A stretch of 64,000 nt of DNA from Amblyomma americanum (GCF_052857255.1 NC_135502.1:157702099-157766098); one strand, 5' to 3'. Numbered from the stretch's first letter, positions 1 through 11,309 are shown. Numbers and translations: made by a program. Notes: generated by a model not told the origin, from the letters alone.

Positions 1-1422
1 GCTCTGTCATGTGCGGAGCAGAGCTCATGGTAATCACTTTGCGTGCACCTTCGGATCTTAGGATGACTACAAGCACCCGCTGTCTCACCCACACGAATGC
101 CGCGGCAGCAGTGCGTCACTGTTGCGTGCCCCGCGTGCGAAATTCGGCATATAAGTACCCGTGATCACCCACTAATCAGAGTATGAGCCACGACAGAACC
201 CGGCAAGCGATCCAAACTCTTCTGTGCGAGCTGTATTACTTCACTGCTACCGGTTACATATAGACATTGGTCTGTTTGAGAATATAGGTGTGGAAACCCA
301 ACAGCTGCACCCAGCACATTTGGAAGCAGTCACTATCCTTGAGACGCTGGATTGCGCTGTAAAAAGCGCGAAGAGCTGCGGTTTCATCTCATTTTAAGCT
401 GACCTCCTAGGCGAGGTTCCAATGCAGGAGCACTGTGGTGAAGTACAGACACACAGGGTGCATGATTTGCAGCTCCGTCGGTTCCTCGTAGGAGTAAGCC
501 GAAAATGAACGGTAACTGTATGAAAAGAACCCGAAACTGCGGTAGTGGATCGAGTGTTTTTAAGTTTATTTGGTCTAAAGCGAGATGGAAATGATTCCCA
601 GAGGCAACTAATGTTTGAAATACGCGCGCTATTTGCGATGAAAACGCGCCTACAGCTGTCACAGATGAAGCGACATAATGATAGCGTCGCCCCCGCGGGA
701 TTTGTGGCATCAAGGCAGCGGTCTTTGCACTCCGAAATGCCCGCTCGCTACTAAAGGCGCAACCATCCGACCATAATCATCATCAGCGTGACCCTGACTA
801 CAGCCGAATGTGAGGCGAGCGGAGCAATGAGAGGGTTGCGCTGGTAGGGGGCATGCATATGCGTGTCGCGATTTTGAGCTTACGTGTGGTTTTGCTAGGC
901 GGCGCTGAAAAGCAGTTCTTTCTTGTGCGGCACGCTCTGTTTATTTCTGTCCGCGCTTGAACATTAATGTCTAAGGCATTTGAAAAAAGCCGCAAGCAAA
1001 CATCTGGTGTCCATAGTATATGCAGTTTCTTTCAAGCTTTGTTGAACTATATCAGGTAGCATGCCGAAAGGCTGAGTCAAACAGGTCACTACAAGCTCCT
1101 AATTTCCTGTAAGTGTATTAGAGCAAGTATATTCACTGAACTTGCACAGTGTCATCACCAAGCAAGTGAAATGGCAACAAAAAAATAAAAACTGACCAAG
1201 ATTATCACAGAGGTAACAATTTATGATGAACATTTACCTTTTCTCATTTAGCACTTTTAGCTTTTTTGTGCACAGGCTATAATTCAACAGACCTTTAAGT
1301 AGTTTGCAGTACACGTTGCTTATTTTCCACTTGTATCTAGAGGCAGTAAAAATATTGAAACTACATTGAACAGTTCATTTAACAGTACCTCTTGCTGGAC
1401 TAGTTGGTGTAACATTTTGTAA
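1..1422. other. Unassigned DNA without a recognisable gene
   Basis: Short open frames occur on both strands (the longest about 110 codons) but none shows a domain, a repeated family motif or a convincing start, and they overlap one another. Base composition is mixed and no tandem repeat is evident. A TATA/initiator-like pair near 150-180 is listed separately. I see no tRNA-like cloverleaf or other RNA gene. It could be intergenic or intronic host DNA or an old mobile element that I do not recognise. Confidence 0.5.
150..180 (+). promoter_or_regulatory. Possible core promoter: TATA box plus initiator
   Basis: TATAAG begins at 150 and an arthropod initiator-like TCAGA lies at 176-180, putting the A (+1) at 178 and the TATA box near -28, which is the usual spacing. 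No downstream promoter element matches at +28, and no recognisable reading frame follows. Such pairs arise by chance in long AT-containing DNA, so this is only a candidate. It could also be the promoter of an unrecognised retroelement. Confidence 0.2.
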
Positions 1423-1543
1423 CAAAAGTAAAAACAGCGCTAATTTTTAGATAAACAACACAGAAAGAACATACACGACAGTGCCCGTTCTGTTTGTTCT
1501 TTCTGTGTTGTTTATGTAAAAATTGGCGCTGTTTTTACTTTCG
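1423..1543. repeat. Foldback (inverted) repeat, 48-bp arms
   Basis: The left arm (1423-1470) and the right arm (1496-1543) are reverse complements at 45 of 48 positions, with a 25-nt spacer. The arms carry the phrases ACAGCGC and AACACAGAAAGAAC. The transcript would form a long hairpin. It resembles a non-autonomous foldback element or a terminal piece of a larger element. The sequence just to the left contains a CTAGTTGGTGT phrase, and a similar CTAGTTGGTGT lies by the PLE end near 29513, which hints at a shared origin. No clear target-site duplication is seen. Confidence 0.75.
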
Positions 1544-2234
1544 TTATACAGTGAGAGGCCACAGAAGAGAAGCTGTCAAGTCCAATTAATGTTTCTCATC
1601 TTTGAGGTGCATTCATAGCTGCACTATATAACACCATTCATATTCTTTTCATCGTGTGAAATAAGACGTATTCGCTGGACCAGTCTCTGAGGAGTGCCAT
1701 GTGACACCGGCATTACTGCAGAAGCTTGACATGGTTATCCTTCTACTATGATTGTCTATGAGGAGTGCCATGGAAGATGGATACTAGAGGAAAAAAGAAT
1801 AAAAGCATTGTTCTCATGCTGTAATATCACCTTAGAATGCTGCCCTGTAGCCCATTACTTCATAATTGCATTTTTTAAAGCCTGGCTGCATTGAAGGGGG
1901 TCTCTAGTGACTCGAGAAATGGTGGGGAGGGAACTAGAGAGAGAGAGAGAGAAAGCGGCTGAGCTGACGCTATGCCAGTGTGCTCGTTGTTGCTGTGTAG
2001 CCTTGGAGCTGAGCGGCCAGCTCTGGACTCACTCATGGTATGAGGGTGCGGGTTTCCCTTTTTCTTCCACCCTGTGTGCTGTGCTGTCAACTTTGCATTT
2101 TTTCGTTTCGGCTTCAAGAAAACGTGTTAATGATTCTTGCTAAAAATCACCACGAAATTTTATAAATGACAGCAGAAATGTTGCAACCACCACTAACAAG
2201 AAAAAGAAAATTGGTTGCTTGCTTCGGATTCATA
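1544..2234. other. Unassigned DNA with a short GA microsatellite
   Basis: No gene is recognised. A GA run lies at about 1936-1953, and the phrase GAGGAGTGCCATG occurs twice (near 1690 and 1760). The overlapping open frames on both strands at 1875-2143 have no recognisable content. Confidence 0.5.
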
Positions 2235-2531
2235 CATTTCATTTCATTTCATTTATTGGTTTTGTTTGGCCAGTACAGAGACTGCAAACAAGGAAGAGCA
2301 AGCTAAAGGTGCCTAGTACCGCCTGACAGAGGCCTGTCCTCCCCATGTAAAAAAAACAAAACAAAGTTGCACTTGGCAATGGTACAAAATTTCCATAAGT
2401 AACAGAAACTAGAAAAGCAGCGGATTTATTGACAACGAAACAGAAATAAGTCATGCATAGAGCTAAGCACAACAAAACTAAGAGCAAAACATAACAAAGA
2501 CAAAAACTGATTAGGTAAAAACACACCACAA

Positions 2532-3016
2532 CTAGATATAACAAAAATATTCATGAACAGATTTCCTAAATCTGACCTCGGACATATTTTGTACTGACAA
2601 TTCTGTTAAGTATGGATAGGCGTTTAATGTATGAGGAATTATGTGAGTTAGTTTTTGGAACCCATAGTTTGTACGGGATTTTGATGCATGGTATTGAGGG
2701 TGCCTTAGACTGTAAGCTGTTTGGGCAATTAAATATGTGCTCTCGAAGGTCTGCCAGTTTCCTTTCATAAGGTTTCTGATATAAACAGCAAGCTTCTTGT
2801 GGTAAGCGGCCGTGATGGTTAGCAGTCTATGGTTGAGGAAGGAAGGACCCGTGCTCTCACTGTAATGTAAATTATCAATCGCTCGTACAGCTCTTTTTTG
2901 TAAAGTAAGTACTTTCACAAGATTGGTTGAGGTAGTCGTTCCCCAGATCAACAAACAATATTGTACATGCGAAAAGACTAGAGAGAAATAAATTTGTAGT
3001 TTGAATTTTCGAGGCA
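2532..3016 (-). pseudogene. Element A: C-terminal part of the RT polyprotein
   Basis: This frame contains SHVQYCLLIWGTTTSTN and LQKRAVRAI, the conserved post-RT region of CR1/Jockey-type elements, followed by a leucine- and tyrosine-rich tail ending at the stop at 2532. It lies directly behind the simple-repeat tail of element B and is the displaced 3' end of element A. The frame is open from the element B junction to its stop. No catalytic residue lies in this part. Confidence 0.8.
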
Positions 3017-3017
3017 G

Positions 3018-4045
3018 TATTTATTTATTTATTTATTTATTTATTTATTGATACTGCAGGCCAATAAACTGGCCCTAGCAGGAGGGGCAATACAGTAAAA
3101 AGTGTGACAATGCAAAACAACAATAAACACTAACGAAAAATAATGCTGGGTGTAGCAGTGTTACTCAATGAATACGCTCTGGCACCAGCACAATAACGAA
3201 CAAAACATGAAGAGTGGCACATGTGAAATAACAAACAGGCGGGCAATTTTTACTCAGAACAACAGAACTGTTTCTGGGAAAAAAAAAAGGCATCACAAAG
3301 TGAAGGAGTTAGGAAAACATAACAGATTGTGAACACTGGTTTTGTTTCAGTTAGTTTATGGAAGAAAGATGTTTTTCCAGCTCTTCTGCAAAGTTTTGTG
3401 ACTGCAATACATCGACAGGTATAGAATTCCATTCATGTATAGTACGCGGAAAGAAACTATTCGTATGGGATTTTGTTTTAGAAAATATTGGCGTAAGTGA
3501 AAGGTTATGTCTGTGTCTTGTCTGGCGTGAACTTAGAGGTTTTACGCAATGAGGCTGCTGAAGTGCGCTTTTTCCATTTATAATGTTATGTAAAAATTGG
3601 AGACGACTTATCTTCCGCCTGTTTTCCAGCGTACTGATTTTATTTGCAAGCATTATTAAAGACGGAGAATCCTCTCTTTTATATTTACTAAAGATGAATC
3701 TGATAGCCTTCCTTTGAACACGCTCTAAATTCATTATATTCTTTTTAGTATGAGGACCCCATACAACTGCTGCATACTCCAGTTTGGAACGGACAAATGT
3801 GTTGTATGCTAACATTTTGGTATTTGCAGGTGCATTTCTAAGTTTCCTTTTCAAGAACCACAATTTGCGCAATGCTGCTGAACATGTAATGGAAATATGG
3901 TTTGACCAAGAGAGTTTACTGTTGAATGTGAGACCCAAATACTTGTATTTTTCAACCTCAGATATTATTGTGTTGTTAAGTACATAAGAAAATACACTAG
4001 GTTCTTTTTTCCGTGTGACTCGCAGCAAAACTGTTTTGTGCGAAA
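3018..4045 (-). mobile_element. Element B: 5'-truncated LINE inserted in element A
   Basis: The 3' end (low coordinates) carries an AATA-type tail at 3018-3049, preceded by a 3' UTR rich in Ts. The 5' end lies inside the RT ORF, where the frame reading HKTVLLRVTRKKEP takes over from element A's NKFR frame around 4025-4045. The junction is exact to within some 20 nt. No clear target-site duplication is visible, although A/T-rich sequence on both sides could hide a short one. The truncated 5' end and simple-repeat tail are as expected for target-primed reverse transcription. Confidence 0.8.
3351..4045 (-). pseudogene. Element B: RT C-terminal domain fragment
   Basis: The roughly 225-residue frame includes YKYLGLTF followed by LSWSNHI, then KLEYAAVVWGPHTK and LERVQRKAIRFI. 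These are the standard landmarks downstream of the RT palm in CR1/Jockey-type LINEs. The palm with its YxDD motif is missing because the copy is 5'-truncated. The frame is otherwise intact to its stop at 3351, so the insertion looks younger than the frameshifted host element A. It cannot encode an active enzyme. Confidence 0.8.
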
Positions 4046-5282
4046 TTTATTTAGGATACCAACAGAGCGAGCCATTTTAGTGCAAACGTAGTTTACATGA
4101 TCTGTCCAGAGTAAGTGTTCTTCAAAAATGACTCCAAGGAACATTGTAGAGCTGACACTAGTTATAACAGCTTGTTCGAAGTGAATTTGAAAGTTGTTCG
4201 AACTTCCGTATTTTTGGCTCTAAACAGTATGTACTTTGTTTTCCTGACATTAAGTTCTAACTTATTTGATTTTAACCAAACAGACAATTGGGATAACCAA
4301 CTATTGGAGGCTGCTTGCAAAATATTACTATCTTGCCCTGAAAAAAATACGTTAGTGTCGTCTGCATAGATTATAATGTTGTCTGCTGGACGAAGGTTGA
4401 CGATATCAATAATATATAATAAGAACAACGTTGGTCCTAGAACGGAGCCCTGTGGCACACCAGACAACATCTGACCAATCCCAGATGAAATACCGCTAAT
4501 GATAGTTGTTTCAGATCGGTTGTCAAGGTAGCTAGCAAATAAGGTTAAAGGAACGCCTCGTATTACATAACACTGCATTTTTTCAAGCAATATCTTATGG
4601 TTAACCGAGTCAAACGCTTTCCTCATATCAAGGAATATGCCAACTGTTAGCAGTTTATTTTCTATGTTTCCAATTAGCTTTTCTTTGATTTCCAGTAAGG
4701 CGGCCTCAGTTGTTTTGTTTTTTTGAAATCCGTACTGTTGCTTGGAGATACATGGTTTTTGTCGAGATATTGAGAAAGACGTGTGTTGATTGCAAGTTCC
4801 GCAATCTTAGAGAAAACTGAAAGAATGGAGATCGGCCAATAATTATTTAAATCATTAATGTCACCCCCTTTATGAATGGCAGTGACACGAGCTATTTTCA
4901 ACTGATGTGGAAATGTGCCTGTCGTGAACATTAGGTTGACTATATGTGCTAATGGTATCGCAATGACATCTGCTACTTTCTTGATCGGGACTGGAGCTAT
5001 GCCATCTACACCTGGAGCACTATTACTGCGTAAGGAGTGAATAATGGTAATTATTTCTGAGTCAGTGCATGGTAACAAAAACATGTAATTACTTTGTTTA
5101 CTGGTTATATAGACTGAGGCATCTTGATATGGACCATCAGTAGATTTTCGTGGAAAAACAGATAAGAAATGCCCATTAAATTCATTCGCTAGGTCAGCGC
5201 CATCAATGTTCGCAGCATGAATGTGGAGTGAAACGGGTGCGTTGGTTCTGTTTTTAAATAGAAGATCGTAAGTGTATTCCAT
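4046..5282 (-). pseudogene. Element A: reverse transcriptase domain, frameshifted
   Basis: The RT fingers and palm would copy the element RNA at a nicked target. Visible motifs in order are SAPGVDGI, HKGGD, NYWPISIL, FLDMRKAFDSVNH (first catalytic Asp), [11 protein letters not shown], and YADD at 4358-4369 (catalytic pair intact). The usual NYRPIS motif reads NYWPIS, an Arg to Trp change. At least three frameshifts interrupt it (about 5250, 4750 and 4200). After the palm comes FLGVIFEEHLLWTDHVNYV and then NKFR, where element B breaks the frame. Catalytic residues are present but the reading frame is not functional. Confidence 0.85.
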
Positions 5283-5297
5283 GTTCCCTTCGAGCCA

Positions 5298-6329
5298 TCA
5301 GACATGGAGAACTTTCTCGCGTAATAATCTCTTCTTGCTTTTTTTAATGTCAGCGCCTAACTTATTGCGGAACGTTTTGAATTGACGGAGAATGTCAGTG
5401 TCTTTTGTTCTCACAAAACGAGAAAAAAGTCTGTTCTTTTCCTCTATGCGGTCATATAGTTGTTTTGAAATCCACGGCTTTCTTGATTTTCTATGAGTTC
5501 TGTGCGTTGCTTGCGGAAATGCAGTATTATAGTGTTCTTGAATAGTAGATATAAAATTTGTGTACGATTGGCATGCATCCTCCTGTCTTAAAATATTACT
5601 CCAATCTGTGCTAGCACAAAGACGTCGAAACTCTGATAAGCTGTTTTCACAAATTCTTCTAAATGTAGAAGTTTCCGGTTTACTCCTGTGTTGTTTTGGT
5701 TGACTCGGAACTATACAGAATATAGGCATATGGTCACTAATGCTTAATGTCAAAACGCCAGCCGGGACATCACTAGTGCAAATATTCGTAAAGCACACAT
5801 CAATAAGCGTTTCAGGGTTATCAGTAACTTGTGTTGGTGAGAAAATTAAGTTCACAAATCCATAGCTGTTGTACAAATCTAGCAGATTTCTCGTAACGGA
5901 CGTTTGACCCAGAATATCAACATTTATATCACCAAGAAAAACCACTTCATAATTATTAAGAGAGACATATTCCAAAGTTTTTTCAACAAAGTTAGAAAAC
6001 GCAGATACCGAACCTGAAGGCGGTCTGTATAAACCTATAACAACAATGTTTCCGCAGCACAAAGACAAAGCTTCTACATCTTCATTCATTTCACAGCATT
6101 CAGGTAAACAGTGATAGCCGATTTCCTTCCTCAAATAAATTGATAAGCCCCCTCCTCTTTTCTCTTGTCGAGCCAAAGATACGCATTTATAATTATCAAT
6201 GTTAGGAGCATCATTATCATTGCTAAACCTGGTTTCAGAAAATACTAATACATCCCACTTTAACCTCAAAGTTGACAGCAACACAACCATTTCATCTATT
6301 TTGTTTTGCAGACTTCGTGCGTTTAAATG
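5298..6329 (-). pseudogene. Element A: APE-type endonuclease domain
   Basis: This is an apurinic/apyrimidinic-type endonuclease that nicks target DNA for LINE integration. HLNARSL, with the conserved Asn, lies at 6309-6329, just upstream of the first in-frame ATG (6290). Then come a FSETRF motif (metal-binding Glu), RGGGLSIY, YRPPSG, GDINVDIL and SDHMPI (catalytic His). A one-base loss in a T run near 6332 separates it from the upstream leader, and an A-run frameshift near 5340 breaks the link to the RT. The domain itself is otherwise open. Confidence 0.85.
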
Positions 6330-6459
6330 AAAAAACTGAGAGAATTGTTGAGAGACTTTCCAGAATTCAGCATGTACTTATTGAAAGAATCAATATCAAA
6401 ATAGGTCATGATAGGTTTCTTTTTTCCCACAGAAAATCAGCGCGAATGAAAACCTAAGG

Positions 6460-7515
6460 CTACCGAATGTTTACCAAGTCGTCTTCGCAAGCAATGCAGA
6501 TTGCATTCTCTCCGGTTCTGTTCCTGACAAATATTTTGCCACTTCTCTGCCAGGTATACTGGTAGCCACACTGCTTTGCCTTTGAACGTGCCAGCCACAA
6601 GAGTCGCCTGTTGAAGGCTGTCAGGTTGTCAAAAAGGCGTATGTCAGATTGCTTACCTTTCAGATCTTTTACTTTTGCTAGCCATTGATCTTTTGTTTTC
6701 CGGCTGACAAAGCGGATCAGCACAGGAGGCGTTTTGTCCTCATTTTTCCTCTGAGGAAGTCTGTGCACACCTTCAATTTCACTCTCAGTGACCGGTTCAA
6801 GGCTCAAAGACAATGCAAGGTCGTTCACAACAGCTAACACCTTTTTGTTCTCAGTGTATTTCAGACCATGGATCTCAAGATTCTGGCGTCGTCCATACTG
6901 TTCAAGGTCATTTATTTGCCTTTTCAATCGACCCACCTCAGCCTCAGATCCCACCGATTCTACGACTTCAAGCCGTTTGTTCAGATTTTGTATTTCCGTA
7001 TCGTGTCGTTTTTGCGTTTCTAGAAGCTCGTCATACTTGGCTGACATCATCTGCACTGACTGTTCAAGACTTTCTATAACTTCTTTCAAGCTACTTAGAG
7101 CGTCGACTTTCTCTTTCATCTGCAAGAGAACAGTTAACTTGGCGTTGATTTGCAATAGTTCAGCCTTGTGCTCACATGCCTGTTCATTTTTCGACTTTTC
7201 ATTCGACTTTCCCCCTCTGGTTCTGGCAAGTATGCAAGTCGAACACTTCCAGGTGGCCTTGGAGGTTTTCCCCTTTGTACTTTTTACATAACCTCCAGAA
7301 CAGTTTCCATTGTGATAACTGCAACTGCATTCGTCACAAGTGATACACTCGTCGCGATCATCAAGGTTCTCTTTACATACAGGGAGTCTAAGATTCCTCA
7401 CTAGTTTTGTAAGGGTTCCGAGGCCAGCCGATACCCCCCCCCCCGTATTTAAGCACTGCTTCTTTCTGAGCATGAAACTGGCACTATCTGATGATGACCT
7501 ACTAAGAAGAGACAC
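6460..7515 (-). CDS. Element A: ORF1 protein with PHD-type finger and RRM-like domain
   Basis: This is an uninterrupted 351-residue nucleic-acid-binding LINE ORF1. Residues 47-94 form a Cys/His cluster (Cys47, 57, 60, His68, Cys72, 91, 94 among them) of the PHD/RING-like kind common in CR1-group ORF1 proteins. Residues about 115-205 look like a coiled coil that would drive oligomerisation. The segment from about 206 (EQYGRRQNLEIHG) to 290 matches the RRM-like core of L1-type ORF1 proteins and is followed by a C-terminal domain. A C/G homopolymer near 7433-7444 encodes the glycines at residues 25-27. It is the only full-length open frame of element A. Confidence 0.8.
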   Translation of the reverse strand: MSLLSRSSSDSASFMLRKKQCLNTGGGVSAGLGTLTKLVRNLRLPVCKENLDDRDECITCDECSCSYHNGNCSGGYVKSTKGKTSKATWKCSTCILARTRGGKSNEKSKNEQACEHKAELLQINAKLTVLLQMKEKVDALSSLKEVIESLEQSVQMMSAKYDELLETQKRHDTEIQNLNKRLEVVESVGSEAEVGRLKRQINDLEQYGRRQNLEIHGLKYTENKKVLAVVNDLALSLSLEPVTESEIEGVHRLPQRKNEDKTPPVLIRFVSRKTKDQWLAKVKDLKGKQSDIRLFDNLTAFNRRLLWLARSKAKQCGYQYTWQRSGKIFVRNRTGENAICIACEDDLVNIR

Positions 7516-7530
7516 GCACGTTATTTAGAA

Positions 7531-9540
7531 TAGGGGAATGCCAATACATGCAATCAACGTTCTGCTCCAAAGCAGACATTACAACACACTGACCTCAATG
7601 CAGAGGTGAAAAAAAAATAGATCTGAGAAAACTCGACACATACTTGTGCTCTGCAATGTACGCTGAACGGGCACAGACAAGAACAGCCCCAAATCTGGAC
7701 AGTGGAGACATCTTCTCCGACGAAGCTCTTTCAGACCTCTTCACTACTGAGGAGAAGGCACTTCACCTGCATAACATCATACTTTCCAGCTGTCTATTTT
7801 GCACCCACAAAGCCTGGCACTTCCTGATAATTATTTGTATAGCTGGCATTTCACACAACCACAAGAAAATGTATAAACAGCCAAACTTCAAATACATAGC
7901 GCCACTTGCTCACACTAGTTTTTATCATAAGCTCAGTAGTACTTAGGTTATTCAAAACCAATTAATTTGAAAGGGCTACAAAGCGCTCTTTTTCTAGGGC
8001 TACTTCTTCGTCATCATTTAGCAATCATTTTTATTCACGGCCGCCAGCAACTAAAAGAATTTTACAGCTGCAGGAAACGTTACCAATGTTACAAAAGTGA
8101 TCGAGCAGGCAGCTACCTGTTGTGGTATCGCAGTGACGAGTCGCTTCAATTCTCAAAGTCGCTTGCATGCCTTGACGCGTCACACCCCTCCCACTCTGAG
8201 CTTGACAGCTGGTGTAATCAGCTCGTAGAGGTGTGTTCTAACCTTAAGACGCCACATCAGATCACTATAAAGACAAACATACGCGTAGCGAATAACAGAA
8301 CGCTAAACAAACCGAGCGGCGCACGCTATCGGCAGTCCGCAACGGGCCTCAAAAACACGCGTGAATGCAGTGCACGATCACGTCCCACATCTAATAATGA
8401 ACAGGAAGTCGGGAAACCACCTCAACGAAAGCCCAAAACATAGTCACGCGCCTTGCTGGGCGGTATACAATTGCCACATTTACATTTAGGACTCCTACGC
8501 GTGCCTGCCATTCAGTAAACGCATCTATGCATACACCTCGGCGCTCGCGTCGCAACGCATACACTGTGAACACTGACGGACCAGCAGTTTGATGATTCGA
8601 TGTGGAATGCACTTTGCTGCCGCGGAAACAACCAGTGACTCACGCGCAATGCCGAAGGGAAACTTACAGGACCGAGCTGACTGAGCCTCGTCCGTTCCGC
8701 TTCTTCTCGCCTTTGCGCTCGCTCGTTTATTTTCGCGGTCGCAAATTGCACGCACTCTTGCGCTACACTATGGATCTCACCTGGAAACGAAGACTACGCA
8801 TTCCAGTAACCGCTTTCGTCTCTTGCTTCGCGGTTGCTATGGTTGAAGTCGAACGTGTTGTGGAAACGAAGACTCGACGCATTCCAGTAACCGCTTTCTT
8901 CTCTTGCTTCGCTGTTGCTACGGTTGAAGCCGAACGTGTTGTCAATATGAAACGGCTCCATGCTTCTCGGCGTGGTACTTTTCACAAAGTACGCGAACGG
9001 CTGCATTGCTGACACGCGGCGCAAGCTGCGATAAGCAGGAAATCCAAACGGAAGTTTGAAGGAACGATTTTGAAATCAGACACAAACAGCACACGAACAG
9101 CAGCAGCACGGAGCACGGTACGGCGCGGCGTAAGGCCTAGCCGGATATCATTCCGGAATGCACCGAGAGAGAGGAGGGTGTGCTGCGACCTGCCACGTGA
9201 CCTGGCAGCAGCGCGCTGGATTTGAACGGCGTTGGGAAGCACGCTAGGCGCTGGCGCGTGGCTAATAGCGTGTCTATTAGCGTCATGGTAAATATATACT
9301 GCAAACTGTTAGAAAATTGCAGTTAGACTAAGGCGCTCCGCGCCTCTGTGCATCATTGCCGTGCAGTTTTCATGTCAAAAGCAGGCGACAATGTTTCAGC
9401 TTCTTGCAGAACTTTACAAATTGTTTTCTTAGCTTTTCTCTTTTCTTTCTGGTCTTTTGCCGACCGGATTAACGAGCTTTTCCTGCATATTTCTTTAACA
9501 CAGCACCAAGTTTCTCGTAAACCACATTTCGCCTTATTTT
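7531..9540. other. Unassigned DNA between LINE elements A and C
   Basis: No gene is recognised. A plus-strand frame at about 7644-7860 reads like ordinary protein (acidic, ending in TTEEKALHLHNI), and might be an exon or a remnant of one, but it has no recognised domain and no clear splice sites. The segment from 8590 to 9240 is GC-rich and contains one tandem duplication, listed separately. The rest holds only short overlapping frames. Confidence 0.45.
8782..8941. repeat. Two-copy tandem duplication of about 80 bp
   Basis: Copy 1 (8782-8860) and copy 2 (8861-8941) both run from TGGAAACGAAGACT to GAACGTGTTG and differ at a handful of positions plus a 2-base indel. The repeat lies inside overlapping open frames on both strands, none of which I recognise. 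Confidence 0.85.
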
Positions 9541-9792
9541 TCATTTCATTTCATTTATTCATACTGTCAGCCCTGGCCGGCTATTACAGGAGTGGATACC
9601 AAACTTGAAACAGAAAAAGAAAACATTAAACAAACACTGAGATCAACACTAAATTTCATACATAAGTGTGTTTGCCACTTGAACAAAACAAAAACATTGT
9701 CATAGAAATCATGCAGAACATAAAACATTGTGCAGTTTATCTAAAAATTCGCTAAGTGATTGTGACGTGACAACGGAGTTTGGTAACATATT

Positions 9793-11309
9793 TCATTCCT
9801 TAATGGCTCTCGGGAAAAAACTAAATTTAAAGCAATTATTTCTGACAGGCGGCATTGGGATGTACAAACTGTGACGTTGGCGTGAAGTTCCCCCTGTTTT
9901 AATTTCAAAGTATTTTGTTTGATCGATTTTCAAGTAGTGGTTAGCGATCTGGAAAAGAAACTTGAGTCTGCCGCATTTGGTTCTAATGTCAAGTGTTTGC
10001 AAATCAGCAGATTTACACAAAGAAGTTGGAGAATCAGAATAACGATGCCTATTAAATATAAACCTTGCTCCGAGACGCTGGATTCTTTCCAGCTTAGAAT
10101 AGTTGGAAGCAGTGTACGGGTCCCAGACAACTTTTGCATATTCGAGGATAGGCCTAACTAGGCTTTTGAAAACCAGACTTTTTATTTCAGGAGTTGCACT
10201 GCACATATTGCGTCTCAAGCTCAAGAGTGCCTTGGAAGCCTTAGTACATACATTATCTATGTGAATTCCAGCGTAAGTCAGATGTGAGTGTTACTCCAAG
10301 GTATTTAATATTACTTACTCTAGTTAGTAATCTACCATTATTGCTGTAACTGTAATCAAGGACAGTTTTCTTTTATGTAATGGTCATAAAAACTGTTTTG
10401 TTTGAATTTATTACCATCTGCCACACCTTACACCATTCATGCATTTTCTGCAAGTTTTGATTGAGTTCTGCCTGATCTTCTGGAGTATTATTTTTTTATA
10501 AACGATGCAGTCGTCTGCAAACAGTCTAACTGGAACGCTCAAACCAACAGGCAAGTCGTTGATGAAGATCAAAAACAAGAGAGGGCCCAGAACACTGCCC
10601 TGGGGAACACCGGAATCGACTGGCGTGATGTTTAATTTATACTCTTGAACCTGAACATACTGTACTCTAGACGAAAGATATGACCTGAACCACTTAGGTA
10701 TAGTTTCATTTTTAAATATGGCACTGATTTTAGTAATAGCTTAGGGTGCGAAACCTTATCAAACGCCTTTGCAAAGTCAAAAATTACGATGTCTGTTTGC
10801 ATGCGGGAATTAATTGACTGGGAAAGATCATGTACAGTTTCCATGAGTTGTGTGATGGTAGAAAGCCCCTTGCGGAAGCCATGATGGTTTACAAATAGGT
10901 GATTGTTACTCTCAAGAAAAGTTGATAAGTGAGCGTACATAATATGTTCGAGTAACTTGGAACACGTGGTAATGAGGGACATGGGTCTATAATTTTCAAC
11001 GTTAGAAGTGGGACCATTTTTGTGCACAGGCACTATTATCGCACATTTCCAGGCAATGGGAACACAACTACTGTCGATAGACGATTGAAAGATTTTGGTA
11101 AGAAATTTAGAATTCCACTCTGCATATCTATATAAGAATTCATTCGGGATACCGTCCGGTCCTGAGTTCTTTTTAGTGTTGATATTCAAAAGGAGTTTCA
11201 GAACTCCTTCTTCACTTATTTCTAAATCGGGTATAGGAGGGCAACCTGGAGGCTCAAAAAACGGTGATTCGCCGTCATCTTCAGTGAAAACAGATGCAAA
11301 AAATGAATA
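9793..11309 (-). pseudogene. Element C: reverse transcriptase, frameshifted
   Basis: Motifs in order are [51 protein letters not shown] (catalytic Asp), [14 protein letters not shown] at about 10580-10614, and LFADDCIVY with the catalytic FADD at 10510-10521. The tail segment (10224-9793) has RPILEYAKVVWDPYT and LERIQRLGARFIF. Frames change near 11310 (entry from the endonuclease) and 10740 (just after the first palm Asp); at least one more shift is needed to reach the C-terminal frame. The catalytic residues are preserved but the product cannot be translated whole. Confidence 0.85.

Larger units (their letters stand above)
2235..7530 (-). mobile_element. Element A: CR1/L2-like non-LTR retrotransposon, split by element B
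   Basis: In minus-strand order the element holds an ORF1 (7515-6460), an APE-type endonuclease (6329-5298), a reverse transcriptase (5282-4046), an interruption by element B (about 4045-3018), the C-terminal RT tail (3016-2532), a 3' UTR and a TGAAA-type simple-repeat tail at 2235-2257. The RT reading resumes on the far side of B with the conserved segment SHVQYCLLIWG, which is what should follow the segment ending NKFR before B. This shows that the two parts were once contiguous. ORF2 carries at least five frameshifts, so the copy is dead. The ORF1 PHD finger and the simple-repeat tail suggest the CR1/L2 group; the exact clade would need a phylogeny. The 5' end is not defined. Confidence 0.85.

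Noticed and set aside
3010..4045. Target-site duplication for element B
   Set aside because: Only short A/T-rich words (such as AAATAAAT) are shared by both flanks, and these overlap the simple-repeat tail, so none can be asserted.
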